Source: Arsukibacterium tuosuense (GTDB lineage Bacteria > Pseudomonadota > Gammaproteobacteria > Enterobacterales > Alteromonadaceae). From it: DNA of 64,000 nt. Shown in pieces: positions 28,495 to 38,625 of the stretch. Positions within the stretch are counted from its first letter, which is position 1, and each line of letters opens with the position of its first letter. The DNA lies in contig NZ_OBEB01000001.1 in NCBI RefSeq assembly GCF_900215315.1, positions 62,001 through 126,000 on the forward strand, read 5' to 3'. The notes beneath the pieces were generated by a model, which made no database searches, had not been told where the DNA came from, and saw only the letters and a program-made list of their open reading frames with translations. The position numbers were made by a program, and so were the translations under genes.

Positions 28495-29592
28495 ATGACC
28501 ACCTTTAATTTTTGTGCCGGCCCGGCCATGTTGCCAACGGCAGTGATGCAACAAGCGCAGCAGGAGTTTATCAACTGGCAACAGCAGGGTTGCTCGGTAA
28601 TGGAAATCAGTCATCGCAGCAAGCCGTTTATTAAGGTAGCGGCAGAGGCCGAACAAGACTTACGCGATTTACTGAATATTCCAGCTAATTACAAAGTGCT
28701 GTTTATGCATGGTGGTGGCCGGGGTCAGTTTTCCGCTGTACCACTTAATTTGTTTAACGCAGAGACTAACTCCGGCAAAAGTGGTGCCGATTATGTGATT
28801 TCCGGTGCCTGGTCTAAGGCAGCAGTAGAGGAAGGGCATAAATACGGTAACCTGAGCGTATTGGATATTCGCCAAAAAACGGCAGAGGGCCTGCGGACGA
28901 TTACTGGACCTGAGCAGTGGCATCTCAGCAAAAACGCTGCCTTCGTGCATTGTTGCCCGAATGAAACAGTAGATGGCATCGAATTCACTGACCTGCCGCA
29001 AACCAACGCGCCAATCGTGGCTGACTTATCGTCAACCATTTTATCGCGCCCGATTGATGTTAGTCGCTACGGGGTTATTTATGCCGGAGCTCAGAAAAAT
29101 ATCGGCCCATCAGGTTTAACCCTGGCAATCGTACGGGAAGATCTGCTGCCAGTGGCAGGCGCTGCTATTCCGGCAGTGCTGGATTACCGGCTGGCAGCAG
29201 AAAACGACAGCATGTTTAATACACCGCCAACCTTTGCCTGGTATCTGGCAGGCCTGGTGTTTAAGTGGCTGAAACAGCAGGGTGGCGTAACCGAAATGGC
29301 AACGCGTAACCAAATTAAAGCCAGTTTACTCTATGATTATATTGATAAAAGTGACTTTTACAGTAATGACGTCGCTAAAGCCTGTCGCTCGTGGATGAAT
29401 ATACCTTTCTTCTTAGCCGACGAGCGCCTGAACGATATGTTCGTTGAGCAGGCACAGTTGCACGGCTTGCTTGCCTTAAAAGGTCACCGGATGGTCGGTG
29501 GCATGCGGGCCAGTATTTACAACGCGATGCCACTTGAAGGCGTGCAGACACTGGTTAGCTTTATGCAGGAATTTGAGCGGGTAAACGGATGA
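28495..29592 (+). CDS. serC: Phosphoserine aminotransferase
   Basis: A PLP enzyme of serine and pyridoxal phosphate synthesis. 365 residues. The N-terminus [18 protein letters not shown] is typical. The PLP lysine is Lys201 in [10 protein letters not shown], and the substrate-binding [17 protein letters not shown] lies near the end. Its last four bases (ATGA) overlap the aroA start, so the two genes are translationally coupled as in the classic serC-aroA operon. Confidence 0.97.
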   Translation: MTTFNFCAGPAMLPTAVMQQAQQEFINWQQQGCSVMEISHRSKPFIKVAAEAEQDLRDLLNIPANYKVLFMHGGGRGQFSAVPLNLFNAETNSGKSGADYVISGAWSKAAVEEGHKYGNLSVLDIRQKTAEGLRTITGPEQWHLSKNAAFVHCCPNETVDGIEFTDLPQTNAPIVADLSSTILSRPIDVSRYGVIYAGAQKNIGPSGLTLAIVREDLLPVAGAAIPAVLDYRLAAENDSMFNTPPTFAWYLAGLVFKWLKQQGGVTEMATRNQIKASLLYDYIDKSDFYSNDVAKACRSWMNIPFFLADERLNDMFVEQAQLHGLLALKGHRMVGGMRASIYNAMPLEGVQTLVSFMQEFERVNG

Positions 29593-30869
29593 AAACATTA
29601 ACCATAGAACCCATTGCTAAAGTGGCGGGCGAAGTGCATTTACCGGGCTCCAAAAGTATTTCTAACCGGGTCCTGTTACTGGCAGCGCTGGCTGAAGGTA
29701 CGACTGACATTTCCAACTTACTGGACAGTGATGATGTCCGGCATATGCTCAATGCATTAACGGCATTAGGTGTCAGTTATCAGTTGTCAGCCTGTCGCAC
29801 CAAGTGCGCAGTGCATGGGGTGGGCGGCCTGTTTAAGCAGCCCAAGGCTATTACAATGTTCCTTGGTAACGCCGGTACAGCAATGCGGCCATTAACCGCT
29901 GCATTGGCCGCCTCTAACGTTGATGTCACCTTGACAGGTGAGCCGCGAATGTACGAGCGACCGATTGGTCATTTAGTTGAAGCGCTGCAGCAGTTGCAGG
30001 CCGATATTCGCTATCTGGACAACGACGGCTTTCCACCATTGCGAATCAAAGGCAAAGCGCTGCAAGGAGGAAAAGTTCAGATAGACGGCAGCATTTCCAG
30101 CCAGTTTTTAACCGCGATTTTAATGGTAGCGCCGTTACTCGACGGCGATAGCGATATTGAAATTATCGGTGAGCTGGTATCCAAACCCTATATTGATATC
30201 ACTCTGGCGCTGATGCAACGCTTTGGGGTGACTGTGCAGAATAATGATTACCAGCGTTTTATTATCCGCGGCAATCAGCAGTATCGATCCCCAGGCAACT
30301 GGCTGGTGGAGGGGGATGCTTCCTCGGCTTCTTATTTTCTGGCAGCCGCGGCCATTAAAGGTGGCAGCATTACAGTGACGGGTATTGGTAAACATGCTGT
30401 ACAGGGCGATATTCATTTTGCCGATGCTCTGGAAGCGATGGGCGCCAACGTGGAATGGGGCGACGACTATATTAAAGTAACGCGTAACACACTGGCCGGC
30501 ATAGATCGTGATTATAACGCTATTCCTGATGCGGCTATGACCATCGCCACTACCGCATTATTTGCCAAAGGGCCGACCGTTATCCGTAATGTCTATAACT
30601 GGCGGGTTAAAGAGACCGACCGGTTGTCCGCGATGGCTGCCGAGCTCAGAAAGGTTGGGGCCACAGTGGAAGAGGGACATGATTACCTTAAAGTCACGCC
30701 ACCTGCGCAATTAAAGCATGCCAGCATTGCTACCTATAACGACCATAGAATGGCAATGTGTTTTTCGTTGGTTGCGCTGGGCGATACGCCGGTCACCATT
30801 GAAGATCCAGATTGTACAGCAAAAACTTTCCCTGGCTATTTTGCCCTGTTTCAAAGCCTGCAAGCCTGA
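29589..30869 (+). CDS. aroA: 3-phosphoshikimate 1-carboxyvinyltransferase (EPSP synthase)
   Basis: Joins PEP to shikimate 3-phosphate. 426 residues. Signature motifs are [20 protein letters not shown] near residue 18, [11 protein letters not shown] near residue 92 and [20 protein letters not shown] near residue 340. The [10 protein letters not shown] region matches class I, glyphosate-sensitive enzymes. It overlaps serC by four bases. Confidence 0.97.
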   Translation: MKTLTIEPIAKVAGEVHLPGSKSISNRVLLLAALAEGTTDISNLLDSDDVRHMLNALTALGVSYQLSACRTKCAVHGVGGLFKQPKAITMFLGNAGTAMRPLTAALAASNVDVTLTGEPRMYERPIGHLVEALQQLQADIRYLDNDGFPPLRIKGKALQGGKVQIDGSISSQFLTAILMVAPLLDGDSDIEIIGELVSKPYIDITLALMQRFGVTVQNNDYQRFIIRGNQQYRSPGNWLVEGDASSASYFLAAAAIKGGSITVTGIGKHAVQGDIHFADALEAMGANVEWGDDYIKVTRNTLAGIDRDYNAIPDAAMTIATTALFAKGPTVIRNVYNWRVKETDRLSAMAAELRKVGATVEEGHDYLKVTPPAQLKHASIATYNDHRMAMCFSLVALGDTPVTIEDPDCTAKTFPGYFALFQSLQA

Positions 30870-30888
30870 AATATCTCTTCTTACAACT

Positions 30889-30912
30889 GACGCAGTCATC
30901 CTGGCTGCGTCT
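30889..30912 (+). terminator. Weak hairpin after aroA
   Basis: GACGCAG (30889-30895) pairs with CTGCGTC (30905-30911), 19 bases after the aroA stop. Only two T residues follow, so termination would be incomplete. Confidence 0.4.
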
Positions 30913-30962
30913 TAGCCAGCATCTTTATCGCAACTAAACACAGCTTTTGTCGCAAAAACCTG

Positions 30963-30968
30963 TATAAT
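30963..30968 (+). promoter_or_regulatory. Candidate -10 box of the cmk-rpsA promoter
   Basis: A consensus TATAAT lies 52 bases before the cmk ATG. No good -35 hexamer is found at 16-18 bases, so confidence is limited. Confidence 0.4.
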
Positions 30969-31019
30969 ATGGCGGTTTAAAAATTTGAGTTAGCAAATTA
31001 ATGCTCTTTAGGAGGTAGG

Positions 31020-31712
31020 ATGCCGCAACATGCACCAGTAATTACCATTGATGGCCCGGGAGGCTCAGGTAAAGGCACCTTAAGCCGTTTGCTGGCTCAG
31101 AAGTTAGGATGGCAATTACTTGACAGTGGCGCTATCTACCGGGTGCTGGCACTGGCTGCGATGCATCATCAAATTGCTGCTGATGACGAAGAAGCATTAC
31201 AGCCGCTGGCAGCGCACCTGGATGTGCAGTTCAGTGCAGATGAACAGGGCAATACCAAGGTAACACTGGAAGGCGAAAACGTCTCGCACACTATTCGCAC
31301 TCAGGAAGTAGCCGATGAAGCGTCTAAGATAGCGTCTTTACCACGGGTACGCGAAGCACTGTTACGCCGGCAGAGGGCGTTTGCAGAGGCACCTGGCCTG
31401 GTAGCTGATGGCCGCGACATGGGCACTGTGGTGTTCCCACAGGCCCAAGTTAAAATATTTTTAACAGCTGACCCTGCAGAACGCGCCAACCGTAGATATT
31501 TAGAGTTGAAACAAAAGGGTGTGGATGTTAATATCGGCGACCTTTTGAACGAAATCCGGGCGCGTGATGAGCGCGATATGAACCGGGCAGCAGCGCCTTT
31601 AAAACCTGCTACCGACGCTTATATGCTGGATTCGACCAATAAACCCATTGAACAAGTGTTGGAAGAGGTACTTAACCACATCAACAGCAATGCGCTGCTG
31701 AATGTGGGCTAA
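31020..31712 (+). CDS. cmk: Cytidylate kinase
   Basis: Phosphorylates CMP and dCMP. 230 residues. The Walker A motif [19 protein letters not shown] is near the N-terminus, [13 protein letters not shown] carries the substrate-binding region, and the LID-type segment [15 protein letters not shown] is near residue 180. A strong AGGAGGT precedes the ATG. rpsA follows, the usual order. Confidence 0.96.
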   Translation: MPQHAPVITIDGPGGSGKGTLSRLLAQKLGWQLLDSGAIYRVLALAAMHHQIAADDEEALQPLAAHLDVQFSADEQGNTKVTLEGENVSHTIRTQEVADEASKIASLPRVREALLRRQRAFAEAPGLVADGRDMGTVVFPQAQVKIFLTADPAERANRRYLELKQKGVDVNIGDLLNEIRARDERDMNRAAAPLKPATDAYMLDSTNKPIEQVLEEVLNHINSNALLNVG

Positions 31713-31751
31713 ATACCACAACTGCATTTTGGACAGCCGGTAACAAGGATT

Positions 31752-31816
31752 GTTGCTGGTAAACTTAGCAACCCCATAACGCATGATGCGAAGTGGAGCA
31801 CTTAACTGAAAAAGTG
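31752..31816 (+). promoter_or_regulatory. Structured rpsA leader
   Basis: Two hairpins are visible before the rpsA ATG: GTTGCT with AGCAAC (31752-31772), and AAGTG-GAG-CACTT (31791-31803). CACTT could instead pair with a second AAGTG at 31812-31816. There is no normal Shine-Dalgarno sequence next to the ATG, as in E. coli rpsA, whose leader is folded and autoregulated by S1. Confidence 0.45.
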
Positions 31817-31819
31817 ACT

Positions 31820-33499
31820 ATGACTGAAAATTTTGCACAATTATTTGAGGAAAGCCTCAAGACCATCGAAACCCGCCCGGGTGCCATTGTTAAAGGTACC
31901 GTTGTTGCTGTTCTGAAAGACGTTGTTATGGTTGACGCCGGTCTTAAATCAGAAGCTGCGATCCCTGTTGAGCAGTTCAAATCGCTAAGCGGTGAAATCG
32001 AAGTTAGCGTTGGTGATATCATTGATGTAGCGTTAGATGCTATTGAAGATGGTTTCGGTGAGACCTTGTTATCTCGTGAAAAAGCTAAGCGCCATGAGGC
32101 CTGGGTTCGCCTGGAAAAAGCTTGCGAAGATAAAGAAACTGTTATCGGTGTTATTACCGGTAAAGTCAAAGGTGGTTTTACGGTTGAAGTCGACGGTATT
32201 CGTGCCTTCCTGCCAGGTTCATTAGTAGATGTGCGTCCGGTACGTGACACCTTACACCTGGAAAACAAAGAACTTGAATTCAAAGTTATCAAGCTGGATC
32301 AGAAGCGTAACAACGTGGTTGTATCACGTCGTGCGGTGATCGAGTCAGAAAGCAGCCAGGAACGTGATCAGCTGTTAGAAACTTTAGAAGAAGGCATGGA
32401 AGTGAAAGGTATCGTTAAGAACCTTACTGACTACGGTGCTTTCGTAGATTTAGGTGGCGTAGACGGCTTACTGCATATCACTGATATGGCATGGAAGCGC
32501 GTTAAGCACCCAAGTGAAATTGTTAATGTTGGCGACGAAATTCCAGTAAAAGTACTGAAATTTGACCGCGAGAAGCAACGTGTTTCATTAGGTCTGAAGC
32601 AAATGGGTGAAGATCCATGGGCCGCTATCGCCTCACGTTACCCAGAAGGTGCCCGCATCACTGGTCGCGTAACCAACTTAACTGACTACGGCTGCTTCGT
32701 GGAAATCGAAGAAGGCGTTGAAGGTCTGGTTCACGTTTCAGAAATGGACTGGACTAACAAAAACATTCACCCATCTAAAGTGGTTAACTTAGGTGACTCT
32801 GTTGAAGTAATGGTATTAGAAATTGACGAAGAGCGTCGTCGTATTTCTTTAGGCCTGAAACAGTGTAAAGCTAACCCTTGGGAAGAGTTTGCTAAAGGCT
32901 TTAACAAAAATGATCGCGTAAGCGGTAAGATCAAGTCAATCACTGACTTCGGTATCTTTATCGGCTTAGATGGCGGCATTGACGGCCTGGTTCACTTATC
33001 AGATATCAGCTGGAACGCTACTGGCGAAGAAGCGGTACGTGAGTTTAAGAAAGGCGACGAAGTACACGCAGTTGTGTTACAAGTTGACCCAGAGCGCGAG
33101 CGTATTTCTTTAGGTATCAAACAACTGGATGAAGATCCGTTCAATGGTTACCTTGCTGACAACAAAAAAGGTGCTATCGTTAAAGGTGAAGTTACTGCCG
33201 TTGACGCTAAAGGCGCTGCTGTAATGTTAGAAGGTGCTGTAGAAGGTTACATCCGGGTTTCTGATATCGCGCGTGAGCGGATAGAAGATGCCTCAACAGT
33301 ACTGAAAGTAGGCGAAGAAGTTGAAGCTCGTTTAATGGGTGTTGATCGCAAAAACCGCGTAATCAGCCTGTCAATCAAAGCGAAATTCGAAGCTGAAGAA
33401 AAAGAAGCTATGGATACCGTTAATACCAAGCAGCAAGAAGCTGACTTCGGTGGTAATGCTATGGCCGAAGCATTTAAAGCTGCTCAGAAGCAGGATTAA
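31820..33499 (+). CDS. rpsA: 30S ribosomal protein S1
   Basis: Binds mRNA on the small subunit and helps start translation of weak or structured messages. From ATG 31820 the protein has 559 residues and the expected N-terminus [21 protein letters not shown]. Six S1 RNA-binding repeats are present, seen from repeated units such as [26 protein letters not shown] and RISLGLKQ. A longer open frame begins at a GTG (31793) inside a leader hairpin; it adds nine residues not found in the family, so I reject it. ihfB follows. Confidence 0.97.
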   Translation: MTENFAQLFEESLKTIETRPGAIVKGTVVAVLKDVVMVDAGLKSEAAIPVEQFKSLSGEIEVSVGDIIDVALDAIEDGFGETLLSREKAKRHEAWVRLEKACEDKETVIGVITGKVKGGFTVEVDGIRAFLPGSLVDVRPVRDTLHLENKELEFKVIKLDQKRNNVVVSRRAVIESESSQERDQLLETLEEGMEVKGIVKNLTDYGAFVDLGGVDGLLHITDMAWKRVKHPSEIVNVGDEIPVKVLKFDREKQRVSLGLKQMGEDPWAAIASRYPEGARITGRVTNLTDYGCFVEIEEGVEGLVHVSEMDWTNKNIHPSKVVNLGDSVEVMVLEIDEERRRISLGLKQCKANPWEEFAKGFNKNDRVSGKIKSITDFGIFIGLDGGIDGLVHLSDISWNATGEEAVREFKKGDEVHAVVLQVDPERERISLGIKQLDEDPFNGYLADNKKGAIVKGEVTAVDAKGAAVMLEGAVEGYIRVSDIARERIEDASTVLKVGEEVEARLMGVDRKNRVISLSIKAKFEAEEKEAMDTVNTKQQEADFGGNAMAEAFKAAQKQD

Positions 33500-33507
33500 T
33501 TGCTAGC

Positions 33508-33535
33508 AAAGCAGGGGGCATCTGCCCCTTGCTTT
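33508..33535 (+). terminator. Terminator or attenuator between rpsA and ihfB
   Basis: AAAGCAGGGGGC (33508-33519) pairs with GCCCCTTGCTTT (33524-33535) over 12 positions with one G-T pair. The T tract is short, so partial read-through into ihfB is likely. Confidence 0.7.
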
Positions 33536-33561
33536 ATCATTTGGGTTTTGCAGGAGGGTCT

Positions 33562-33846
33562 ATGACCAAGTCTGAATTGATTGAAAAATTAGCAACCGAT
33601 TTCCCGCATATTCAAGTCAAGGATGTCGAAGCATCTGTTAAAGAAATTCTGGAACAGATGGCCCAGTCACTGTCATCGAATGAACGTATCGAAATTCGCG
33701 GTTTTGGCAGTTTTTCGCTGCACTATCGTGCTCCCCGTATTGGTCGCAATCCGAAAACCGGTGACAAAGTTGAGTTAGACGGTAAATACGTCCCACACTT
33801 TAAGCCAGGAAAAGAATTACGCGATCGGGTAAAAGATAATACCTGA
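33562..33846 (+). CDS. ihfB: Integration host factor beta subunit
   Basis: A DNA-bending nucleoid protein that pairs with IHF-alpha. From ATG 33562 it has 94 residues, the same as E. coli. [11 protein letters not shown] at the start and the DNA-binding arm [23 protein letters not shown] are typical. AGGAGGG lies just upstream; the open frame from 33529 would start before the ribosome binding site. Confidence 0.96.
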   Translation: MTKSELIEKLATDFPHIQVKDVEASVKEILEQMAQSLSSNERIEIRGFGSFSLHYRAPRIGRNPKTGDKVELDGKYVPHFKPGKELRDRVKDNT

Positions 33847-33859
33847 TCCCTAATCAGGT
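33841..33859 (+). repeat. Hairpin across the ihfB stop codon
   Basis: ACCTGAT (33841-33847) and ATCAGGT (33853-33859) are perfect 7-bp arms around CCCTA, overlapping the TGA stop of ihfB. No T-run follows, so it is an intercistronic hairpin and not a terminator. Confidence 0.5.
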
Positions 33860-33883
33860 CAATTGCAGTACACGGAGAGTCTT

Positions 33884-34126
33884 TTGAGCAGATTACTGTA
33901 TCTGATACTGATTATTGCTTTTCTGGTAGTAGGTTTTGTGTTTGGTGCTATTAACCAACAGCTTACCGATATTCACTTTCTTGTCGTAAAGCTGCAATTA
34001 CGCGTTGTTGATATTGCCATTATTTTCCTAATAACCGGCGTACTGTTAGGATTAATAATTGCTGCCTGGTTAAGTATGGCCCGACGCACTAAAAACTGGC
34101 TTAAACCTTCCGCAGAGAAAACCTGA
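33884..34126 (+). CDS. lapA: Lipopolysaccharide assembly protein A
   Basis: A small inner-membrane protein (80 residues) with two hydrophobic helices (residues about 4-24 and 42-65) separated by INQQLTDIHFLVVKLQL, typical of the LapA/YciS domain. With LapB it tunes LpxC degradation and LPS synthesis. The start is a TTG with GGAG seven bases upstream (33874-33877); an upstream in-frame TTG lacks a ribosome binding site. lapB follows after five bases. Confidence 0.9.
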   Translation: MSRLLYLILIIAFLVVGFVFGAINQQLTDIHFLVVKLQLRVVDIAIIFLITGVLLGLIIAAWLSMARRTKNWLKPSAEKT

Positions 34127-34131
34127 CTTTT

Positions 34132-35262
34132 ATGTTGGAATTGCTATTTTTGTTGCTCCCTGTTGCTGCTGCTTACGGTTGGTTTATGGGTAGAAATAGC
34201 GTTAAACATACTGAACTCAAAGATCGCGCCAGCGTTACCCGTAATCTCTCTTCCGGTCTTAACTTTTTACTGACTGATCAAGAAGACAAAGCAATTGAGC
34301 AGTTATTGGAGCTGCTGGATATTGAAGCAGCCACTATCGAAACTTATTTGGCCCTGGCAAACTTGTTCCGGCGTAAAGGCGATTGGGACAAAGCTATACG
34401 TATTCATGAAAAGCTACATCAGCTGAAGTTAGCAAAACCCCAAGCTCAGCAAATTCAGTACGAACTCGCAAAGGATTACTTTTCTGCCGGTTTATATGAC
34501 CGGGCTGAAAGTCTTGCCACGCCGTTGGTTAATACCACCCGTTGGCGTGAACCGGCATTAAAACAATTATTTAGTATTTTCACCGCCAGTCATGACTGGC
34601 ATAAAGCGTTAGCGCTGGAAGAAGAAGTCAATAACAGCCAGTCCCGATCCTTAAAAATTGCGCTGGCAAATATGGCCGTGGAGGCAATGCAAGACCAGCC
34701 CGATGTTAAACGTTTACAGCAGTTAGTTGATAGTAGCCCGCTGGCTATCCGCCCGCGCTTTGCCCAGGCCAAATTTTATCTGGCGCAAGAGCAGAGTGAG
34801 CAGGCAAAGGTGCCACTACTCAGTATCATCAAACAAAAGCCGCAATGGAGTGCTGAAGTATTGCCGCTGTTACAACAGTGTGACTTCAACGGTGATCAAT
34901 GGTATCAGCTACTCAGCCAGCTGGCGAATAAGCAACACAATGTAACAGCTAGTGGCTTACTGGCAGACTGGTTGGCAGAGCATGGCTCGCCAAAGGCAGC
35001 TGAACAGTTTTTACTGGACAAATTGCAGCAGCAACCCAGTATTCGTCTTTTTCAAAAATTGTTACAGGTACGACAGCATCAATCCACTGCCGCGGCAGAA
35101 GCGCTTTTTTCAGTGGAAGAGCTGGTACAAGCCTACCTGGCTAATAAAGTGTTGTATAGTTGCCGCAATTGCGGTTTTAAGACCCGTCAACAATACTGGT
35201 TATGTCCATCTTGTCAGCAATGGGAAACCGTAGAGCCAATTACTGGTATTGACGGCCGTTAG
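34132..35262 (+). CDS. lapB: Lipopolysaccharide assembly protein B
   Basis: A 376-residue membrane-anchored protein that presents LpxC to FtsH. An N-terminal helix (residues 1-18) is followed by several tetratricopeptide repeats (about residues 35-320) and a C-terminal rubredoxin-like zinc knuckle with CRNCG and CPSC. It is adjacent to lapA and pyrF, the standard order. Confidence 0.95.
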   Translation: MLELLFLLLPVAAAYGWFMGRNSVKHTELKDRASVTRNLSSGLNFLLTDQEDKAIEQLLELLDIEAATIETYLALANLFRRKGDWDKAIRIHEKLHQLKLAKPQAQQIQYELAKDYFSAGLYDRAESLATPLVNTTRWREPALKQLFSIFTASHDWHKALALEEEVNNSQSRSLKIALANMAVEAMQDQPDVKRLQQLVDSSPLAIRPRFAQAKFYLAQEQSEQAKVPLLSIIKQKPQWSAEVLPLLQQCDFNGDQWYQLLSQLANKQHNVTASGLLADWLAEHGSPKAAEQFLLDKLQQQPSIRLFQKLLQVRQHQSTAAAEALFSVEELVQAYLANKVLYSCRNCGFKTRQQYWLCPSCQQWETVEPITGIDGR

Positions 35263-35289
35263 TAATTTACCTGTGCATAAGGAATATCG

Positions 35290-36000
35290 ATGTCTTGTAA
35301 CACGCCTGTTGTTGTTGCGCTTGACTATGCCAATCAAACTGAAGCACTTAATTTAGTGGCACAACTTGACCCGGCTTTATGTCGTTTGAAGGTTGGCAAG
35401 GAAATGTTTACTCATTTTGGTCCGGCTTTTGTCACTGAGTTGCAACAACGAAATTTTGAAGTTTTTCTCGATCTGAAATTTCATGATATACCGAACACGG
35501 TAGCCAAAGCGGTACAGGCAGCTGCTGATCTTGGGGTTTGGATGGTTAACGTCCATGCCAGTGGCGGAAGTAAAATGATGACCGCTGCCCGGGAAGCAAT
35601 AGCGCGCTACGGCATTAATAAACCAAAACTTATTGCGGTGACCGTGCTGACCAGTATGGAACAAAGCGATTTAACTGAGCTGGGTATTACACTTAGCCCG
35701 GCACAACAAGTGCAGAAACTCGCCGGGTTGGCTGCCGCAAGTGGTTTAGATGGCGTAGTATGTTCTGCACAGGAAGCGGTTGCATTAAAACAGCAATTTG
35801 GTAATAATTTTCAATTAGTTACCCCTGGGATCCGCCCTGCTAGTAGCAGCGCTGATGATCAGAAGCGGATTATGACACCGGCGGCGGCAATTAAAGCCGG
35901 AGTAGATTATCTGGTGATTGGCCGGCCAATCACTCAGGCAACGTCGCCATTAGTGGCATTACAGACTGTGGTAAACGAAGTTATCAACGCCAGAGCCTAG
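35290..36000 (+). CDS. pyrF: Orotidine 5'-phosphate decarboxylase
   Basis: The last step of UMP synthesis. 236 residues. The catalytic motif is [18 protein letters not shown] near residue 60, with the phosphate-binding end [17 protein letters not shown] and YLVIGRPIT. It follows lapB by 27 bases, as in E. coli. Confidence 0.96.
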   Translation: MSCNTPVVVALDYANQTEALNLVAQLDPALCRLKVGKEMFTHFGPAFVTELQQRNFEVFLDLKFHDIPNTVAKAVQAAADLGVWMVNVHASGGSKMMTAAREAIARYGINKPKLIAVTVLTSMEQSDLTELGITLSPAQQVQKLAGLAAASGLDGVVCSAQEAVALKQQFGNNFQLVTPGIRPASSSADDQKRIMTPAAAIKAGVDYLVIGRPITQATSPLVALQTVVNEVINARA

Positions 36001-36024
36001 TATTTATAACGACAGGAGGTTTTT

Positions 36025-37749
36025 TTGGATGCGATAAACCTCTCTATTTTGATTGGCGGCTTATTATTTTTCGTCAGTATTATTGCCACACTAATATCGG
36101 CGCGCTTAGGTGCGCCTATGCTGCTTATCTTTCTCATCATCGGTATGATAGCCGGCGAAGATGGCATTGTCGGCATTCAGTTTGATGACCCACAAACCGC
36201 GTTTCTGATAGGCTCTATTGCCTTAGTTATTATCTTATTTGACGGTGGTATGCGTACTCATCCGGAACGTTTCCGGGTGGCATTAGCACCAGCATCAATG
36301 CTGGCGACGCTGGGCGTTGTCATTACCTGTGGGGTAGTGGGGGTATCTGCCGCTTATTTGCTAAACCTTTCTTTCGTCGAAGGACTGCTGTTAGGCGCAA
36401 TTTTAAGCTCTACCGATGCTGCTGCGGTTTTTTCAATATTCCAATCGCAACGGCTTAGAATTAAACAGCGAGTCGCCTCGACCCTGGAAATTGAGTCGGG
36501 TAGTAATGACCCGATGGCAGTAATGCTGACACTGACTTTGGTAAGTGTATTAGCCCAGGACGCCAAGCTGGACTGGATAGTATTAATATCATTTTTGCAG
36601 CAGGCTGTGGTTGGCGGCGCCATGGGGTACGGAGCAGGGCGGGTATTCGTATTTTTATGTCGGAAATTGCCGTTAAGTTTCGCTTTTTTCCCTTTACTGG
36701 CTGTAGCCAGTAGTATTTTTATCTATGCCATTACCAACAGCTTTGGTGGTAGCGGTTTTTTGGCCGTGTATTTAATGGGCTATCTGGTAGGTAATGCCAG
36801 ACTGCCGCAAATTATTCATATCCTTCGAATGCATGATGGCTTAGCCTGGATAAGTCAGATAAGTATGTTTCTGATGTTGGGTTTGCTTGTCGTTCCCAGT
36901 AATCTGAAAGAGCATTTAATTGATGCGTTAATTCTGGCGGGCATTTTAATATTTATTGCCCGGCCACTTGCCGTGCTAGTCAGTTTAATTCCATTCCGCT
37001 TTCCTATTAAAGACCAGGTTTTTATCAGCTGGGTTGGTTTACGTGGCGCCGTGCCGATTATTCTGGCGTTATTTCCCTGGTTGGCCGGGGTTCCGAACGA
37101 ACATCTATATTTCGACGTAGCCTTTGTCGTTGTGATTGTATCATTGGTTCTGCAAGGTTGGACGCTGGTACCTGTAGCCCGCTGGTTAAAACTTGAAGTA
37201 CCGGGCGAATTAGAACCGGATCAGGCCATGCCGCTGGACGCAATCCCCAGCAAAGATGTAATGGAGGTATTAGCTTTTAATGTTGAAGAACAGTCACCAA
37301 TCCGCGGTGTTTGTTGGCAGGATTTAAAGTTTAGCGTATCAGTACAGTTTCTCGGCATTATCCGGGATGGCGAATGGCAGTTACCTGACAAAGAACCGGT
37401 ATTTAACAGCCGTGATACGGTAATGGTATTGGCAAAGCTGAAAGACGTGAAGAAAATAAGTGAAGTACTGGCCAGTGATGCAGACAGTTCAGGCTTAAGT
37501 AACAGTAACTTCTTTGGTGACTTCGTACTAAATGGCGAAGTAAGCCTTGCAGACTTAGATGCGTTTTATACCATCAATATGGCTGATCAAAACAAGCAGC
37601 AGAGCTTGTCATCCTATATCAGCGAGCGGTTTCACCGCCGTGTGGTAATAGGTGACCAGGTCAGGCTTGACCAATTAGTGCTGACGGTAAGGGAACTTGA
37701 TGAAAATGGCCTTATAATTCAGGTTGGTATTAAGGCACTTGAACCCTGA
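36025..37749 (+). CDS. nhaP2: K+/H+ antiporter, NhaP2/CvrA type
   Basis: An inner-membrane cation/proton antiporter of the CPA1 group; 574 residues. About 12 hydrophobic helices fill residues 1-385, with SSTDAAAVFSI and ESGSNDPMAVMLT in the ion-binding core. A TrkA-C (RCK_C) domain lies at about 400-485 and a CorC/HlyC-type transporter-associated domain at about 495-574. Start is TTG at 36025 with a strong AGGAGGT right before it. Whether it moves K+ or Na+ is inferred from the domain layout. Confidence 0.88.
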   Translation: MDAINLSILIGGLLFFVSIIATLISARLGAPMLLIFLIIGMIAGEDGIVGIQFDDPQTAFLIGSIALVIILFDGGMRTHPERFRVALAPASMLATLGVVITCGVVGVSAAYLLNLSFVEGLLLGAILSSTDAAAVFSIFQSQRLRIKQRVASTLEIESGSNDPMAVMLTLTLVSVLAQDAKLDWIVLISFLQQAVVGGAMGYGAGRVFVFLCRKLPLSFAFFPLLAVASSIFIYAITNSFGGSGFLAVYLMGYLVGNARLPQIIHILRMHDGLAWISQISMFLMLGLLVVPSNLKEHLIDALILAGILIFIARPLAVLVSLIPFRFPIKDQVFISWVGLRGAVPIILALFPWLAGVPNEHLYFDVAFVVVIVSLVLQGWTLVPVARWLKLEVPGELEPDQAMPLDAIPSKDVMEVLAFNVEEQSPIRGVCWQDLKFSVSVQFLGIIRDGEWQLPDKEPVFNSRDTVMVLAKLKDVKKISEVLASDADSSGLSNSNFFGDFVLNGEVSLADLDAFYTINMADQNKQQSLSSYISERFHRRVVIGDQVRLDQLVLTVRELDENGLIIQVGIKALEP

Positions 37750-37767
37750 TTTTTTAAATTAGAGCCA

Positions 37768-38382
37768 CTATATGGCTTGTGCCGGTGATAAGCTGATTGA
37801 GTACAACACAATACTAAAAGCGCCGCTGGTCTGGTCTGCCAGCATTACGCTGACATGGCTAACATCGGCAAGCCTGAGTTCTGGCAGATTAGTCACCAGC
37901 CGGCCACGATAGCGACCATTAAAATCAGCGGGTGTAAAATAGTAACTTTGCTTATCTTTAGTGCTGTTAAAGTCAGCAACATAGGCTACACCTTGCGGGA
38001 TATAGGGCGTTTTCAATCTTAACTGATATTGTCTGCCATCAGCTGCAATGTTTAGCTTAATACTTCGGTAAATATGAGGAGCTAGTGCTTTTGCGAGCTT
38101 GAATTCAGCAGAAGCAAAACCACCATTGTTTGCCAGTGATAAGTTACCAAAGAAGCGCAGGCCTGCAGGCTCTGATACTGCTTTTACTGAACCTTCAGAA
38201 CGTCCGCCCATAACAGTATCGTGCACCAGTTGCACCAGACTAAAGTGCTCCGGGTTGTAAAACTCCAGCGCTACTGTACCTGGCATTAATGCTGTTGCCG
38301 GTTGTTCTAAAGGCTCAGACTCAGCATTCATTGTAAGGACTCCAGATAACGTGAACAGAACATAGATTAGATAAACTCGCAT
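37768..38382 (-). CDS. Exported CIA30-domain protein
   Basis: A 204-residue protein with an N-terminal signal peptide (about residues 1-20). The mature part matches the CIA30 fold: LVHDTVMGGRSEGSVKAV, FFGNLSLANNGGFASAEF and the later YIPQGVAYVADFNST. In eukaryotes CIA30 (NDUFAF1) helps assemble complex I; bacterial exported relatives have no settled function, and the fold is related to carbohydrate-binding modules. It is convergent with nhaP2. No complex I genes are in view. Confidence 0.75.
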   Translation of the reverse strand: MRVYLIYVLFTLSGVLTMNAESEPLEQPATALMPGTVALEFYNPEHFSLVQLVHDTVMGGRSEGSVKAVSEPAGLRFFGNLSLANNGGFASAEFKLAKALAPHIYRSIKLNIAADGRQYQLRLKTPYIPQGVAYVADFNSTKDKQSYYFTPADFNGRYRGRLVTNLPELRLADVSHVSVMLADQTSGAFSIVLYSISLSPAQAI

Positions 38383-38625
38383 GATAACCTCCGAAACTTT
38401 AAACCGGTATTAGGCAGTTCCGGTAATTAATTTTTATACGCTTAAGGGAAGGCTTCAGATCGAACACAGAGTCAGCTGGCCTTGGTATTAACTTTAAATC
38501 AGCTAATATTAACTGGCCTTAATATATAGCCGCTAATGTATATTATGTTAAATTGGATTATTAGCTGCCGTTTTTTTAAAAGAATTTTTTTCTCGCACTG
38601 AATTTAAAAGTTTACTTTGTCCAGT

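Noticed and set aside
31793-31819. GTG start for rpsA
   Set aside because: It lies within a leader hairpin and would add nine residues not present in S1 proteins.
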